This document shows, piece by piece, positions 63,239 to 64,000 of a stretch of DNA of 64,000 bases. The position numbers were made by a program, and so were the translations under genes. The stretch spans positions 1 to 64,000 of the forward strand of contig CAMVSV010000011.1 in NCBI GenBank assembly GCA_947170265.1. The letters run 5' to 3'. The notes under the pieces were generated by a model that saw only the letters and a program-made list of their open reading frames with translations, had not been told where the DNA came from and searched no databases. The stretch is from an uncultured Prevotella sp. Lineage in GTDB: Bacteria > Bacteroidota > Bacteroidia > Bacteroidales > Bacteroidaceae. Within the stretch, counting starts at the first letter, position 1; each line of letters begins with the position of its first letter.

Positions 63239-64000
63239 TCACCCTGCGAAGGCAGCCTCCTCGGCAGCTGCAATGATGTCTTCATTTGCCGAATGGCGTG
63301 GATGGCGTGGCTGTGTATTGGCAGCAGGTGTGGCAGCAGTAGCATATACATTGGTGTCGATGGTGTCGTCGCTTTCTTGTGAAGGCTGCTCAAGCAGACT
63401 TTCCGGCAGTATCTTCTCCGTTATCACCTCATAGGGTTCTTCCTCCATCTTGGTGCGTTTGCTCTTTGCTGCAAATATGTTGTCGATGAACACAGGGTCT
63501 TTCTTCAGCCATTTCAACGTAATCTTTGATGCTGTCTGCTGTGCTTCTTTCTTTGAGAAGCCTGTGCCTGAGCCTCCGTTCACACCTTCTATGAGTATCT
63601 GTATGTGGAAGGTGGGACTACCGTTCTCGTCGGTGCTCTGTTCTGTGAGGTCAAACACTATGTTCACCCTGTTTTTCTGTCCCCATTCAATGAGCTTCGA
63701 CTTGAAGTTCACCTCCTTGTAAGCCACCTTGTCAATGTTGATGAGCTCGCCGAGGATGCGCTTCTCCATGAATTTCTTGCAGGCATCGTAGCCTTTGTCA
63801 AGATAGAGTGCACCCACGAGGGCCTCGAAGGCATTGCCTCCCATGTAGCTGTTGTGGGAGTGGTGTGTCGTTTCATTGGAGTTGATGAGCTTGAGTATGC
63901 CCATTTCGCGCGCCAGGCGGTTGAGTGTGTCACGCTGTACTATCTTTGAGCGTGTGTTGGTGAGAAATCCCTCACGTTTTCCGGGGAAGTGCTGATAAAC
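63239..64000 (-). CDS. rnc: ribonuclease III, 3' part (runs off the window)
   Basis: The open frame continues through the right edge of the window, so the N-terminus is missing. Visible are the end of the nuclease domain (NAFEALVGALYLDKGYDACK, with the catalytic Glu) and the double-stranded RNA-binding domain (FKSKLIEWGQKNR, GTGFSKKEAQQTASKITLKWL). RNase III processes rRNA and other double-stranded RNA. After the binding domain there is an unusual tail of about 80 polar residues rich in Glu, Ser, Thr and Ala. Confidence 0.9.
   Translation of the reverse strand, partial: VYQHFPGKREGFLTNTRSKIVQRDTLNRLAREMGILKLINSNETTHHSHNSYMGGNAFEALVGALYLDKGYDACKKFMEKRILGELINIDKVAYKEVNFKSKLIEWGQKNRVNIVFDLTEQSTDENGSPTFHIQILIEGVNGGSGTGFSKKEAQQTASKITLKWLKKDPVFIDNIFAAKSKRTKMEEEPYEVITEKILPESLLEQPSQESDDTIDTNVYATAATPAANTQPRHPRHSANEDIIAAAEEAAFAG

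Overview
The window reads as a Bacteroidales chromosome segment, most likely Prevotella or a close relative. Evidence: promoters of the Bacteroidetes TAnnTTTG type stand before many genes and both tRNAs; three secreted proteins end in the D-x-x-G-R...G-Y/I...V-V-K tail typical of Prevotella exported proteins; and the housekeeping gene neighbours fit that order. I cannot name a species.

Layout. (1) 1-6.4 kb: a large secreted multidomain protein and a 60-residue companion peptide, surrounded by REP-like palindromic repeats, a MITE-like element and a GxxExxY nuclease gene broken by one in-frame TGA. (2) 6.4-9.3 kb: CPBP protease, ribF, a HAD phosphatase and tRNA-Met(CAT). (3) 9.3-26.6 kb: a defence island, all on the minus strand. 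It holds a helix-turn-helix regulator with nested palindromes in its promoter, an HNH nuclease, a methyltransferase-HIT fusion and a full four-gene Wadjet (JetABCD) system in one tight run, then a decayed DUF1016 nuclease. Upstream of these is an AAA/DUF4143 ATPase, a SIR2-like protein and a 1540-residue NACHT-TIR protein. (4) 26.6-31.8 kb: PAP2 phosphatase, a PreA-like dehydrogenase, a secreted arginine-deiminase-like enzyme, a cupin lipoprotein with a 73-bp tandem duplication at its end, and a DUF4298 protein. (5) 31.9-43.2 kb: tRNA-Ala, mnmG, apt, uvrC, dtd, a MazG-like protein, deoC, a prenyl synthase and polA. A perfect parS site and a one-mismatch copy flank apt. (6) 43.2-64 kb: a C1-like peptidase, a YafQ-type toxin-antitoxin pair, a U32 peptidase, sufE, an RNA methyltransferase, a CoA-transferase, cysS, a second MITE-like copy, an acyltransferase, rpoN, purE, ispG, an aldo/keto reductase, an Ig-like lipoprotein, a GH3 protein and the 3' part of rnc.

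The most interesting part is the island. Two dense clusters lie back to back: a regulator/HNH/methyltransferase-HIT module that appears to be transcribed into Wadjet, and a SIR2-like protein paired with a NACHT-TIR protein, so that two NAD-related folds sit beside one STAND sensor. Function is inferred from motifs and context only; no database search was possible.
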